From: an uncultured Bacilli bacterium | GTDB lineage: Bacteria > Bacillota_I > Bacilli_A > RF39 > UBA660 | Reading direction: 5' to 3' | Assembly: GCA_947632115.1 (NCBI GenBank) | Contig: CANROB010000015.1 | Span: forward strand, 1-36,935 | Length of the DNA: 36,935 nt | In this document: positions 14,128 to 22,118 of the stretch, one piece after another | Layout: every line of letters starts with the position of its first letter | How positions within the stretch are numbered: the first letter of the stretch is position 1 | Program-made: the position numbers and the translations under genes | The notes under the pieces: generated by a model | The model's database searches: none | What the model saw: only the letters and a program-made list of their open reading frames with translations | What the model was told of the DNA's origin: nothing

Positions 14128-15159
14128 TTATTTCCAGATTCTAGTAACACGTTTTCCAATACTCGTCAAAACTTCATAAGAAATCGTATCTAAATATGCT
14201 GCTACCTCTTTGATATGTTCTTTATCTTTTAAAATTTCTACTTCCTCTTCATTATTGACTGTATCATCTACTTCCACAAATAGCATATCCATACAAATTC
14301 TCCCAACGATAGTATAAGGTTTATTGTGAATATAGACCATTCTTCCTGTATTTTTACGAATAATTCCATCGGCATAACCGATAGGAACTACCGCTATACG
14401 GGTCTTCTTAGAAGCGACATAGTCTCCACCATATCCTAATTTTTCACCTGCTTGTAACTCATGAATTTGAACGATATAACTCACTAGCCGGCAACTATCT
14501 AATAAGGGAAATGGCGTTTCGATTAATCCATAAAGAGCAATTCCTAACCGGCAACCATTTTCTATTTCTCGTTTAGGATAACGAATCGTTGCTTCACTTG
14601 CACGAACATGGATGATAGGAATATTTTTCGTATTTTCAATCATAGCCTCAAATAAATCGAGCTGACGGTTAGCTTCTTCTTCCTCATCTGCTTGATAAAG
14701 ATGAGTATAAACGCCTTCTACTTGTTGTTCTAGTAAATGATAAGCCTCCTCATATTCCTCTTTCGTCCCTATTCCTAAGCGATGCATACCAGTATCAATT
14801 TTAATATGGCATTTAACTTCATGAATATCTATTTTTTTAGCATACGCTAAACTAGGAACTGTAATCGTAATATTTTTCTCTACACAAATCGGTAAATACT
14901 TTATATCAATATACCCTAAACATAAAATTGGAATATCCCTAAATTTCTCTCTTAATTGTAAGGCTTCTTCTAAAGTAGCAACACAAAAGTAATTGATACC
15001 AGCCCTCTTTAAAGCAGAAACAATTTCTATGCCATGACCATAAGCATCTGCCTTTACTACTCCAAAATAATAAGTATAATCTGGATAATTTTGAATGAGT
15101 CTTTTGGCATTTTCATAGATATTTTCTAAAGAAACTTCTAAATAGGTTTTTCTAAACAT
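14128..15159 (-). CDS. alr: Alanine racemase
   Basis: A PLP enzyme that interconverts L- and D-alanine for peptidoglycan. The 343-aa protein has the N-terminal TIM-barrel with the PLP lysine in FGVVKADAYGHG (Lys36), IDTGMHRLG, and the C-terminal beta domain with the second catalytic base Tyr243 in LGYGGDYVAS, then GYADGI and ICMDM. It is shorter than E. coli Alr (about 359) but complete. The SD AAAAGGAG is 7 nt from the ATG, which lies inside the 3' end of the DUF7666-like gene (8-bp overlap), implying translational coupling. Its presence indicates a cell-wall-bearing bacterium, in keeping with the sortase-anchored protein elsewhere in the window. Confidence 0.97.
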   Translation of the reverse strand: MFRKTYLEVSLENIYENAKRLIQNYPDYTYYFGVVKADAYGHGIEIVSALKRAGINYFCVATLEEALQLREKFRDIPILCLGYIDIKYLPICVEKNITITVPSLAYAKKIDIHEVKCHIKIDTGMHRLGIGTKEEYEEAYHLLEQQVEGVYTHLYQADEEEEANRQLDLFEAMIENTKNIPIIHVRASEATIRYPKREIENGCRLGIALYGLIETPFPLLDSCRLVSYIVQIHELQAGEKLGYGGDYVASKKTRIAVVPIGYADGIIRKNTGRMVYIHNKPYTIVGRICMDMLFVEVDDTVNNEEEVEILKDKEHIKEVAAYLDTISYEVLTSIGKRVTRIWK

Positions 15160-15727
15160 TTTTTTCTCCTTTTAAAACGGGTTTCGTACCTAATTTTTTC
15201 TGTTTTGGCTTTTCTTGATAATTTAAATTTAATTCTCTTTGATAGTGACGAATTGCTTGTGTTATCACTGCGCCTTTTCTCATAAACAAGCGAATTTCTT
15301 CTTCCGTTAACAAAAAAGTACTTACAAAACGTTCTAAACGATCTGAGTTTCGTTCTAATTTTAACGCTAAGGCGATAATTTCTTCTCGTGTTAAAATATG
15401 CTCAATAAATATATTTTCCGCAGAATAAAGTCCATAATAACCATACCAGTCATCAAAGCTTTCTACAATTTTACCGCTTCCTATAACCTTGGCTAAATGT
15501 ACTTCCTCATAAGGAGGACGCAAAGATTTCTCCATAGGGATTGTTGGAAAATAGCGAAAAGTATCTTCAAAATAGCGACAAAAATGATATCCGTTACCAT
15601 GTACTCCAAAAGAAATATTTCCCTCGCGATGATAGTGACATCCCTCTTCAAATTGTTGTCCGTATTGATTACAATTGTTGCCATCTAAAGCTTTATATCC
15701 CACAATTTCTTTTTCCTCAATTGCCAT
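15152..15727 (-). CDS. DUF7666-like protein
   Basis: A 191-aa protein. Its first 120 residues follow the DUF7666 layout: EIVGYKALDGNNCNQYG, QQFEEGCHYHREGNISFG, then NGYHFCRYFEDTFRYFP (the family's GFHFC..P.D segment), and HLAKVIGSGKIVESFDD. DUF7666 occurs in phages and bacteria and has no known function. The C-terminal third is helical and charged (LLTEEEIRLFMRKGAVITQAIRHYQ). The start is ATG 15727, 8 nt after GAGGAG; earlier in-frame starts are upstream of or inside the SD. It overlaps alr by 8 bp and so heads the likely three-gene unit with alr and the dGTPase-like gene. Confidence 0.7.
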   Translation of the reverse strand: MAIEEKEIVGYKALDGNNCNQYGQQFEEGCHYHREGNISFGVHGNGYHFCRYFEDTFRYFPTIPMEKSLRPPYEEVHLAKVIGSGKIVESFDDWYGYYGLYSAENIFIEHILTREEIIALALKLERNSDRLERFVSTFLLTEEEIRLFMRKGAVITQAIRHYQRELNLNYQEKPKQKKLGTKPVLKGEKNV

Positions 15728-15847
15728 AGTCATCTCTCCTCGTTTTTGTATTATAGCATACATTTATTAGGAAAAAAAGTATATCTTATCTTCTCATGTT
15801 TCTTTACTTTTTCCGTTATTTCTTTTATAGTTATATTGAGGGATGTT

Positions 15848-16312
15848 ATGAAACGAAGTGCGGGTATTGTAGCCTATAAAATAGAAAAAGGAAAAATCTA
15901 TATTTTTCTCGCGCATATGGGTGGACCCTATTGGCAAGGGAAAAATGTATGGTCTATTTTAAAAGGAGAACTAAAAAAGGAAGAGCGAGCAAAAGAAGCG
16001 GCAATCAGAGAATTTGAAGAAGAGTGTGGCCAAAAAGTTCTTTTTCAAAACTTGGAATATCTTCATACCGAAAAACAAAAAAGTAGGAAATTAGTTACTT
16101 TCTTTAGTGCGGAAATAGAGCTTGATCCTTCCATTTGTTTTAGTAATACCTTTCAAAAAGAATTTCCTAAGGGAAGTGGAATTATTCAAGAGTTTAAAGA
16201 GATGGATAATTATCGATGGGTACCTTTAGAAGAGGCTAAAGAGATTATCTTATCTGGTCAAAGAAAAAGTATTTGTAAATTAGAAACACGCCTAAAAAAG
16301 AGGACTTTTTAA
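15848..16312 (+). CDS. NUDIX hydrolase
   Basis: A 154-aa NUDIX protein. The full Nudix box is present: Gly40 in ILKGE, a Glu five residues later, seven spacer residues, REFEEECG (54-61), which matches G-x5-E-x7-REUXEE-x-G. Upstream, GIVAYKIEKGKIYIFLAHMGGPYW and VWSILKGE resemble the MutT-like clade that handles NTP-type or diadenosine substrates; the actual substrate is unknown. The start is ATG 15848 (SD GAGGG), not the longer frame from 15746, whose N terminus is hydrophobic, lacks an SD and overlaps the divergent gene's promoter region. A hairpin terminator begins in its stop codon. Confidence 0.9.
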   Translation: MKRSAGIVAYKIEKGKIYIFLAHMGGPYWQGKNVWSILKGELKKEERAKEAAIREFEEECGQKVLFQNLEYLHTEKQKSRKLVTFFSAEIELDPSICFSNTFQKEFPKGSGIIQEFKEMDNYRWVPLEEAKEIILSGQRKSICKLETRLKKRTF

Positions 16313-16326
16313 AAGTTCTCCTTTTT
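16295..16326 (+). terminator. Terminator after the NUDIX gene
   Basis: GAGGACTTTT (16300-16309) pairs with AAAAGTTCTC (16311-16320), with A and T tracts on either side. Confidence 0.75.
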
Positions 16327-16342
16327 AACTAAAAATCAATGA

Positions 16343-16987
16343 TTAGCACCAATTCTCTTTTATGATTTGGGAAAATGAATCAATGTCTTCTAAAGTTAAC
16401 ATGTTATTCAAATCTGTTCTTCGAATATAAAAAGGAATATTGGAATCATTTAAAACAGGATACTCTCCACTAATTTTATCAAATACCGTATGAAAATTAG
16501 AAACAAGAATTCCTACAACAGGAATAGTAATTTTTCTTCTAATCTCTTCTTCCCTTTTCTTTATCTCTTGAAAACCATTAATTGTTTTTATCTCGCCGTT
16601 TTTTTGCTTTAAATACCAGTCATCTACACAAACTCTAATTATCCCTTCAACAGGGTATAAATAAAGAAAATAAATACCTGTTTCATTTACAACAAAAAGA
16701 GTATTTGGAAATTTTGTTGCCTTTAAAACAATACTATCCTTTTGGGATTCTAAACTTTTCTTCAAGATATCGATTCTACTAACTTCTTTTTTTTCTTTAG
16801 AAGAAAATTTAAAGACTTTTTGAATGCCAAACTGTCTACAGTCTCGTATAATTTGGATAATCGCTCCAAGAAGAAGAAAAAGGACAGCAACCAGTAAAAA
16901 CTGCAGAAAGGAAACGCTTCCTGTCCAAATTAAAATAGCTAATACAAATAAAACTGCAATGGCAATAATTACTAAAACCACAAACAT
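16343..16987 (-). CDS. Membrane-anchored NERD-like protein
   Basis: A 214-aa protein with two N-terminal membrane helices (about residues 3-20 and 25-46) and a cytoplasmic domain. The domain resembles a nuclease-related NERD domain by order of elements: NTLFVVNETGIYFLYLYPVEGIIRVCVDDW, a QEIKKREEEI helix, then ITIPVVGILVS, a NERD-like beta strand. In NERD proteins the strand after the G-I-x-x segment carries an E-x-K catalytic pair; here it reads LYLYP, so nuclease activity is doubtful. The ATG at 16987 is only 2 nt after AAGGA; a GTG two codons later at 16981 has better spacing (8 nt). An extended -10 (TGTTATAAT) lies upstream at about 17019-17011. Confidence 0.6.
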   Translation of the reverse strand: MFVVLVIIAIAVLFVLAILIWTGSVSFLQFLLVAVLFLLLGAIIQIIRDCRQFGIQKVFKFSSKEKKEVSRIDILKKSLESQKDSIVLKATKFPNTLFVVNETGIYFLYLYPVEGIIRVCVDDWYLKQKNGEIKTINGFQEIKKREEEIRRKITIPVVGILVSNFHTVFDKISGEYPVLNDSNIPFYIRRTDLNNMLTLEDIDSFSQIIKENWC

Positions 16988-17128
16988 CTTCCTTATCTTT
17001 TATATTTCCATTATAACATACTTTCACCAAAAATTGGAAATGATGTAAAAACTACATTTTAAAAAGAAAAATCAAACAAAAAAAAGAACAAATGGCAAGT
17101 AAGGATGCCTAATATTTCCCTACCCGCA

Positions 17129-17157
17129 TTGTCCTTTTCACCAAAATTCGATATAAT
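17129..17157 (+). promoter_or_regulatory. Promoter of the Bat operon
   Basis: TTGTCC (17129-17134) and TATAAT (17152-17157) separated by 17 nt, 27 nt before the MoxR ATG. Confidence 0.7.
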
Positions 17158-17184
17158 GAGGATAGTAAGGATAGAGAGGTATAT

Positions 17185-18180
17185 ATGAATCAAGAAGAAA
17201 AGCAAACCATTGAGATAGAAGAACTCAATCGTGCCGTAGATATTATCAATCGTCTACGAGATTATTATAAAGAAAGAATTGTAGGGCAAGAAAGACTAGG
17301 AGTTTCCTTGCTTACTTGTTTGATGGCAAATGGACACATTCTTCTAGAATCTGTTCCTGGTCTAGCGAAAACAACAGCCGCTAAAGTAATGACGGATGCC
17401 CTAGCAGGGACTTTTTCAAGAATCCAATGTACACCAGATTTATTACCTAGTGATATTATTGGTACTCAAATTTTTAATTATAGCAATAACACATTTGAAA
17501 CAAAGATTGGTCCTGTATTCGCTAACTTTTTATTGTTAGATGAAATTAACCGTTCTAGTGCGAAGACACAAAGTGCGATGCTAGAAGCTATGCAAGAAAA
17601 ACAAATTACAATTGGTGGAGAAAATTTTAAACTACCAGAGGTATTTATCGTGATTGCCACCCAAAACCCTATTGAACAAGAGGGAACTTATGTCTTGGCA
17701 GAGGCTCAACTAGACCGATTTTTAATGAAGGAAAAAATAGATTATCCTACTGTCGAAGAAGAAATACAAATTCTTCATAGAGTGGAAGAAGATGTTTTTT
17801 CAAAAGCAGATTCTATTCTCAAAGTAGAAGATATTACGTTCTTACAAGAATTAACAAAGAAAGTATATATAGATGATTCCATTAAAAAATATATTGCCAA
17901 TATCATTTATGCAACTAGGTATCCAGAACAATTTATTGGAAAAGAACTTGCTAGTTATATTAGTCTAGGAGCCAGTACCAGAGCATCTATTGCCTTTATG
18001 GAATGTTCTAAAGCAATTGCTCTTATGAATGGTAGAACTCATGTTACCCCTGATGATGTCAAATATTTAAGATATAATATTTTGCGTCACCGGATTTCCC
18101 TTCATTTTTCCGCTTTAGCAGATAATATTTCAGTGGAACAAATTATTGATGCTATCGTAGGAGCGATTCCTACCCCATGA
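17185..18180 (+). CDS. MoxR-type AAA+ ATPase
   Basis: First gene of a six-gene operon. A 331-aa AAA+ ATPase of the MoxR family (AAA_3): Walker A is VPGLAKTT (residues 57-64, the family's GLAKT form), Walker B is LLLDEINR (Asp119, Glu120), followed by TQSAMLEAMQEKQ, the sensor-1 ATQNP (ATQNPIEQEGTY) and a C-terminal lid with arginine-rich SLGASTRASIAF. MoxR ATPases work with VWA-domain proteins as chaperone-like remodelling pairs; the two VWA proteins here are the probable partners. SD AGAGAGGT precedes the ATG. It ends with the ATGA overlap that starts the DUF58 gene, so translation is coupled. Confidence 0.96.
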   Translation: MNQEEKQTIEIEELNRAVDIINRLRDYYKERIVGQERLGVSLLTCLMANGHILLESVPGLAKTTAAKVMTDALAGTFSRIQCTPDLLPSDIIGTQIFNYSNNTFETKIGPVFANFLLLDEINRSSAKTQSAMLEAMQEKQITIGGENFKLPEVFIVIATQNPIEQEGTYVLAEAQLDRFLMKEKIDYPTVEEEIQILHRVEEDVFSKADSILKVEDITFLQELTKKVYIDDSIKKYIANIIYATRYPEQFIGKELASYISLGASTRASIAFMECSKAIALMNGRTHVTPDDVKYLRYNILRHRISLHFSALADNISVEQIIDAIVGAIPTP

Positions 18181-19052
18181 AGTTAAAGTATGTAAATCAA
18201 ATTAGATCTAACCTAACGATATCTTCTAATAAAAAAACGAATAACCTTTTAGATGGAACCTATAAGTCTGTCTATAAAGGAAAAAGTATGAACTTTGAAA
18301 ATTTAAGAGAATATACCATCAATGACGATGTCAAAGATATTGACTGGAAAGCTTCTTCTAGAAGTGGAAATTTACTGGTAAAACAATTTATTGCTGAAAA
18401 AAAGCACAATATTCTACTAGTTATGGATACGGGAGCAAAAATGAATGCCGATACAAAAGACTTAGAAGAAAAAAAAGAAGTCGCTCTTTTTAGTGCGGGA
18501 ACAATTGGCTATCTTGCTATTAAAAATGGTGACTATGTAGGAATGATTTATAATCATCAAGAAGAGATACATTATAAACCTTTCCAATATGATTATTATC
18601 ATTTAGAGCAATATTTAACAGAATATGAAAAAGAAGCTAGTAGGGAAAATAAAACGGGATTAAACAAAGCAATTCACTATCTTTGCCGAAATATCAAAAA
18701 ACGGATGATTGTTTTTATCATTACTGATTTAAAAGGGTTAGCGGAGTTAGAAAATAGTCGTATACAAGAGATTAGTACTCTCCATGATTTACTAGTAATC
18801 GTCTTATCCGATGCCTCTATTCAAACGAAAAATGCCTATGATGTAGAGAAAAATAATTATATCCCAAGTTTTTTTGCTGGGGATGAAAAGCTAAAAAATG
18901 TAGAACAAATGGTTAAAAAGGATCTACTTGAAAAAAATCAAAAAAGAATTCAAAAATATGGAGGGAATCTTATCTTCATAGACAATATCAAAGAAATTCC
19001 TCTTAAAGTAATAGAATTACTAGAAAGGCACTCTTATGCAAGTAACCGTTAA
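18177..19052 (+). CDS. DUF58 (BatB-operon type) protein
   Basis: A 291-aa DUF58 protein. The signature is at about residues 40-63: LREYTINDDVKDIDWKASSRSGNLLVKQF matches the family's Y.PGDDVR.IDW...AR.....V..F segment. After it, the region from about residue 75 is VWA-like (ILLVMDTGAKM), though its MIDAS-like DTGAK lacks the D-x-S-x-S serines, and MIVFIITDLKG fits a later strand. DUF58 genes travel with moxR and VWA genes. Start ATGA overlaps the stop of MoxR. The C-terminal end overlaps the next gene by 17 bp. Confidence 0.92.
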   Translation: MKLKYVNQIRSNLTISSNKKTNNLLDGTYKSVYKGKSMNFENLREYTINDDVKDIDWKASSRSGNLLVKQFIAEKKHNILLVMDTGAKMNADTKDLEEKKEVALFSAGTIGYLAIKNGDYVGMIYNHQEEIHYKPFQYDYYHLEQYLTEYEKEASRENKTGLNKAIHYLCRNIKKRMIVFIITDLKGLAELENSRIQEISTLHDLLVIVLSDASIQTKNAYDVEKNNYIPSFFAGDEKLKNVEQMVKKDLLEKNQKRIQKYGGNLIFIDNIKEIPLKVIELLERHSYASNR

Positions 19053-19497
19053 ATTAAGAGAAATGTTTCACTATTCCCTCTATCCGTCTCTTTTCTTTTT
19101 AGGATTATTTTTAGGGACAATTCTTATATTCTTAGGAATTTCCTTTAAGAAAAAAAAGGAACAAAAAAAGCCAGTTCCTACTATATTGAAAGATCCTAAT
19201 GCTATCAAACAGAAATATCTTCAAAAATTAGAACAATTAAAAAATCTTTTACAAAATAAAACAATTTCTAGTCGAAAAGGATATCAAGAACTTAGTAAGT
19301 ATATTCGCAAATTTATCTTTGAATTAACTAATATTAAAGTTCAAAATTATTCGCTAGAAGAAATAAAACAGTTAAATATTCCTATTCTCTATGAGTTAGT
19401 AAAAGATTACTATCGCCCAGAATTTGCTAGAAAATCAGAGGGAAATATTCTAGAGGCAATAGAAAAAGCTAGTGAGGTAATTCGTAAATGGAATTAA
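19036..19497 (+). CDS. Small single-pass membrane protein of the Bat operon
   Basis: A 153-aa protein with one N-terminal membrane span (about 16-38), a Lys-rich membrane-proximal stretch (FKKKKEQKKP) and a helical cytoplasmic domain. It occupies the position of the DUF4381-type gene seen in other moxR-DUF58-VWA operons, but the similarity is only in length, topology and context. Starts 17 bp inside the DUF58 gene and ends 10 bp inside the next gene, so its translation is coupled on both sides. Role: probably an assembly partner in the VWA complex at the membrane. I cannot name it. Confidence 0.75.
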   Translation: MQVTVKLREMFHYSLYPSLFFLGLFLGTILIFLGISFKKKKEQKKPVPTILKDPNAIKQKYLQKLEQLKNLLQNKTISSRKGYQELSKYIRKFIFELTNIKVQNYSLEEIKQLNIPILYELVKDYYRPEFARKSEGNILEAIEKASEVIRKWN

Positions 19498-20504
19498 AAT
19501 ACCCAATTTTTTTCTTTATAGGTATTCTTTTTATATTAGGATTTTTCTTCCTTCCCAAAAAGAAAAAAGAAAAATATCAAGAAGGAATTAAAGTAGCCAA
19601 TACCGAATTTATTAGAAAAACACCTTATTTTCAAAAACAATGGAAGAAGTATCAATGGATGGTAAGAGCAATGAAGTTTTTACTCATTCTCTCCCTTGGC
19701 AGTTCTCTTTTTCTTCTTTCTAGGCCTTTAAAAATAACGGAAGACATCCAGGAACAAAAAAATCGAGATATCATCCTTTGTATGGATGTTTCTTCTTCTG
19801 TCAATGAGTTAAACTATGAAATTGTAGATACTATTAAAGATACGGTTTCTTCCCTAAAAGGAGAAAGATTTGGAATTGTTGCATTTAACTCTTCTACTAG
19901 TACCCTTGTTCCTTTAACGGATGATTATGAATACGTCTTATCAACATTAGATCGGTTAAGAATAGCCCTAGATGTTACCAACAAAAAAGATTATCAATAC
20001 CAAGATGATTATGGAAATTATTATGACTATAATGCCCTTTTAATGGAAGGAACTTTGGAAGGAGATAGTTCTAGAGGAAGTTCTTTAATTGGCGATGGAT
20101 TAGCTTCCTGTATGTATCATTTTCCTGATGAGGAAGAAAATCGTACCAAAATCATTTTGTTTTCAACGGATAATTCCCTTGCAGGTACTCCTCGTTTACA
20201 ATTAAAAGAGGCTGCAGCTTTAGCCAAGAAGAATAAAGTTATTGTGTATGGTATTGAAACAGAAAATATCTCACTAAAAGATCATGAAAGTTTTGATGCC
20301 GCTATGAAAATAACGGAAGGAAAACTTTATAGTTCTAAAGAAGAATCTGCTAAAGAAATTGTTAGTGAAATTGAAAAGACAAGTAAATCTCTCATCAAGG
20401 GAAAACCACAAATCATCAAAACAGATATTCCCTTTATCCCCTTTCTTCTATTAAGTATCTCATTGATTCTTTTTATCGCCATTAGAAAGAAGGTCGTTTT
20501 ATGA
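19488..20504 (+). CDS. VWA-domain membrane protein, BatA-like
   Basis: A 338-aa protein with N-terminal membrane helices (about 5-22 and 60-80), a VWA domain, and a C-terminal helix (about 313-333). The MIDAS metal site is intact: DVSSS (Asp100, Ser102, Ser104), followed by a later Thr and the FSTDNSL aspartate. This TM-TM-VWA-TM layout is that of BatA. The VWA domain faces outside or binds partners through the metal-ion site; MoxR would remodel it. It overlaps both neighbours by a few bases (ends with the ATGA that starts the next gene). Specific physiological role unknown; Bat stands for Bacteroides aerotolerance, but the oxygen role is not established here. Confidence 0.92.
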   Translation: MELKYPIFFFIGILFILGFFFLPKKKKEKYQEGIKVANTEFIRKTPYFQKQWKKYQWMVRAMKFLLILSLGSSLFLLSRPLKITEDIQEQKNRDIILCMDVSSSVNELNYEIVDTIKDTVSSLKGERFGIVAFNSSTSTLVPLTDDYEYVLSTLDRLRIALDVTNKKDYQYQDDYGNYYDYNALLMEGTLEGDSSRGSSLIGDGLASCMYHFPDEEENRTKIILFSTDNSLAGTPRLQLKEAAALAKKNKVIVYGIETENISLKDHESFDAAMKITEGKLYSSKEESAKEIVSEIEKTSKSLIKGKPQIIKTDIPFIPFLLLSISLILFIAIRKKVVL

Positions 20505-21436
20505 GAATACATCCAATTATATCCCTTTGGATTATCATTCCCTTTTTTCTTCTTATTCTTCTTTATTTATGGTGGAAAAAAGGGAGACAAAAAGTAGTCC
20601 TTGAAACACTTCTTTTAGTATTCTTATTTCTTATCAATTTACGGATTCAATATCCATCAGATGATATTCAAACCTCGACTAATAATTTAGACGTTCTTTT
20701 AGTCATTGATACCACTATCAGTATGAATGCCTTAGATGGAAGAGACTCCAAAACAAGATTAGATTCTGTAAAAGAAGATGTAGAATACATTATTGACAAT
20801 TTAAATGGTGCGAGATTTGCGCTAGTTACTTTTGATAATAAATCTCGTATTCTCATTCCCTATATTAGAGATACTCAGATGATATTTCATACAGCGCAAG
20901 GTTTAAAAGTATTAGACCGTTCTTACGCAAGAGGCTCTAATATTAGTGTCTCTATCGATTCTATGAAAAAAGCGCTAGAATCAGCCAATAAAGAAGAAGA
21001 TCGAATTCAAGTCGTATTTTACTTTAGTGATGGGGAAATTACCAATGAAGAAAAAAGGCAATCATTCTCTTCTTTAGCTTCTTATATTGATGAAGGTGCT
21101 GTACTAGGATATGGTACAGAAAAAGGAGCTAGAATGAAAGTGGCTAATTATGCAGGAGATGGAGAAGAATATCTTCCTTATTATGGCGATGGATACGCAA
21201 ATAATATTGCCGTTTCTAAATATGAAGAAAAAAACTTAACAGAAATTGCTAAGGAGATGAAAATCGACTATTTTCATCTTACCGACACCAAAGATTTAAA
21301 AAAGAAAATAGAACAAATTAAAAAATCAACCACGAGCAATGAGGATGGTAAAGAGACAGGGTATGGTGATCTTTATTATCTATTTGTCATTCCACTATTC
21401 TTTTTACTATTATTAGAAATGAGGAAAACGGTATGA
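20501..21436 (+). CDS. VWA-domain membrane protein, BatB-like
   Basis: A 311-aa protein with the same plan as its upstream neighbour: N-terminal membrane helices (about 5-22 and 33-48), VWA domain, and a C-terminal helix (about 288-306). The MIDAS motif is DTTIS (Asp70, Thr72, Ser74), so the middle serine of D-x-S-x-S is a threonine; Thr can still coordinate through its hydroxyl. The later FSDGEITNEE segment supplies the conserved Asp-Gly. It starts at an ATGA overlap and its stop overlaps the ATGA of the TPR gene. It is likely a second subunit in a VWA heteromer with the BatA-like protein. Confidence 0.9.
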   Translation: MRIHPIISLWIIIPFFLLILLYLWWKKGRQKVVLETLLLVFLFLINLRIQYPSDDIQTSTNNLDVLLVIDTTISMNALDGRDSKTRLDSVKEDVEYIIDNLNGARFALVTFDNKSRILIPYIRDTQMIFHTAQGLKVLDRSYARGSNISVSIDSMKKALESANKEEDRIQVVFYFSDGEITNEEKRQSFSSLASYIDEGAVLGYGTEKGARMKVANYAGDGEEYLPYYGDGYANNIAVSKYEEKNLTEIAKEMKIDYFHLTDTKDLKKKIEQIKKSTTSNEDGKETGYGDLYYLFVIPLFFLLLLEMRKTV

Positions 21437-22086
21437 GAAAAAAAATAATTTTTGGAATCATTTTCCTTCTTTTCCTTTTTGGCCTTAGATTTTTTAGTGT
21501 TTACTTGTTAAATGAAAAAGTGATTCTAGAATATGAAAAAGGGCATGACCCTTCTTCCTATATCAACCTTTTATATACTCTTAATTTAAACCTATCTTAT
21601 ATCGATTACTATAATCATGGAAATCTTTACTATCAAAAGGAAGAGTATGAAAATGCAATTGATCGATATGAAATTGCTCTTACCAAAAATCCTCCTAAGA
21701 AAAGAGTTTGTGATATTCGTATTAACCTTTCTTTAGCAACCGTAAAACTAGCAATCATGAAAAAAGATACCACTTACTTAAAACAAGCAAGAGAAATTCT
21801 TTATCAAGATGATTGTGCGCATGAAGAGGATGATACCGGATCTTCCAAAGACGCAGAAAAACTAGAACAGGAAATTAAAGAATTAGAAAAAAATGCCGTT
21901 GGAGAAGACCCAGGAAATCCCGACCCTAATGAAGACCCAAATCCAGATTCTGAGATTCCTAATGAAGAAAATATTGAAGAACAATTAAAACAAGAGATTA
22001 TTCAAAATAATCAAATTAGAAACGAAAATATTCAAACATGGGAAAATTTAAATAATTACGAATATTATAATGGCAAAAGTTGGTAA
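21433..22086 (+). CDS. TPR protein, BatC-like
   Basis: Last gene of the operon: 217 aa with an N-terminal membrane helix (about 4-24), then a TPR-like region (NHGNLYYQKEEYENAIDRYEIALTKNPPKKRVCDIRINLSLATVKL, about residues 67-110), then a long acidic, Pro/Asn-rich tail (EDPGNPDPNEDPNPDSEIPNEE) and a Gln/Asn-rich end. TPR repeats make protein-protein contacts, and BatC/BatE proteins of the same operon type carry TPRs. ATGA overlap with the preceding gene. A strong 11-bp terminator hairpin follows immediately, closing the operon. Confidence 0.85.
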   Translation: MRKKIIFGIIFLLFLFGLRFFSVYLLNEKVILEYEKGHDPSSYINLLYTLNLNLSYIDYYNHGNLYYQKEEYENAIDRYEIALTKNPPKKRVCDIRINLSLATVKLAIMKKDTTYLKQAREILYQDDCAHEEDDTGSSKDAEKLEQEIKELEKNAVGEDPGNPDPNEDPNPDSEIPNEENIEEQLKQEIIQNNQIRNENIQTWENLNNYEYYNGKSW

Positions 22087-22118
22087 AACCTCTAGAAAGA
22101 TCTAGAGGTTTCTTTTAT
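22086..22118. terminator. Bidirectional terminator after the Bat operon
   Basis: AAACCTCTAGA (22086-22096) and TCTAGAGGTTT (22101-22111) with a 4-nt loop, T-rich tails on both strands. Confidence 0.92.
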
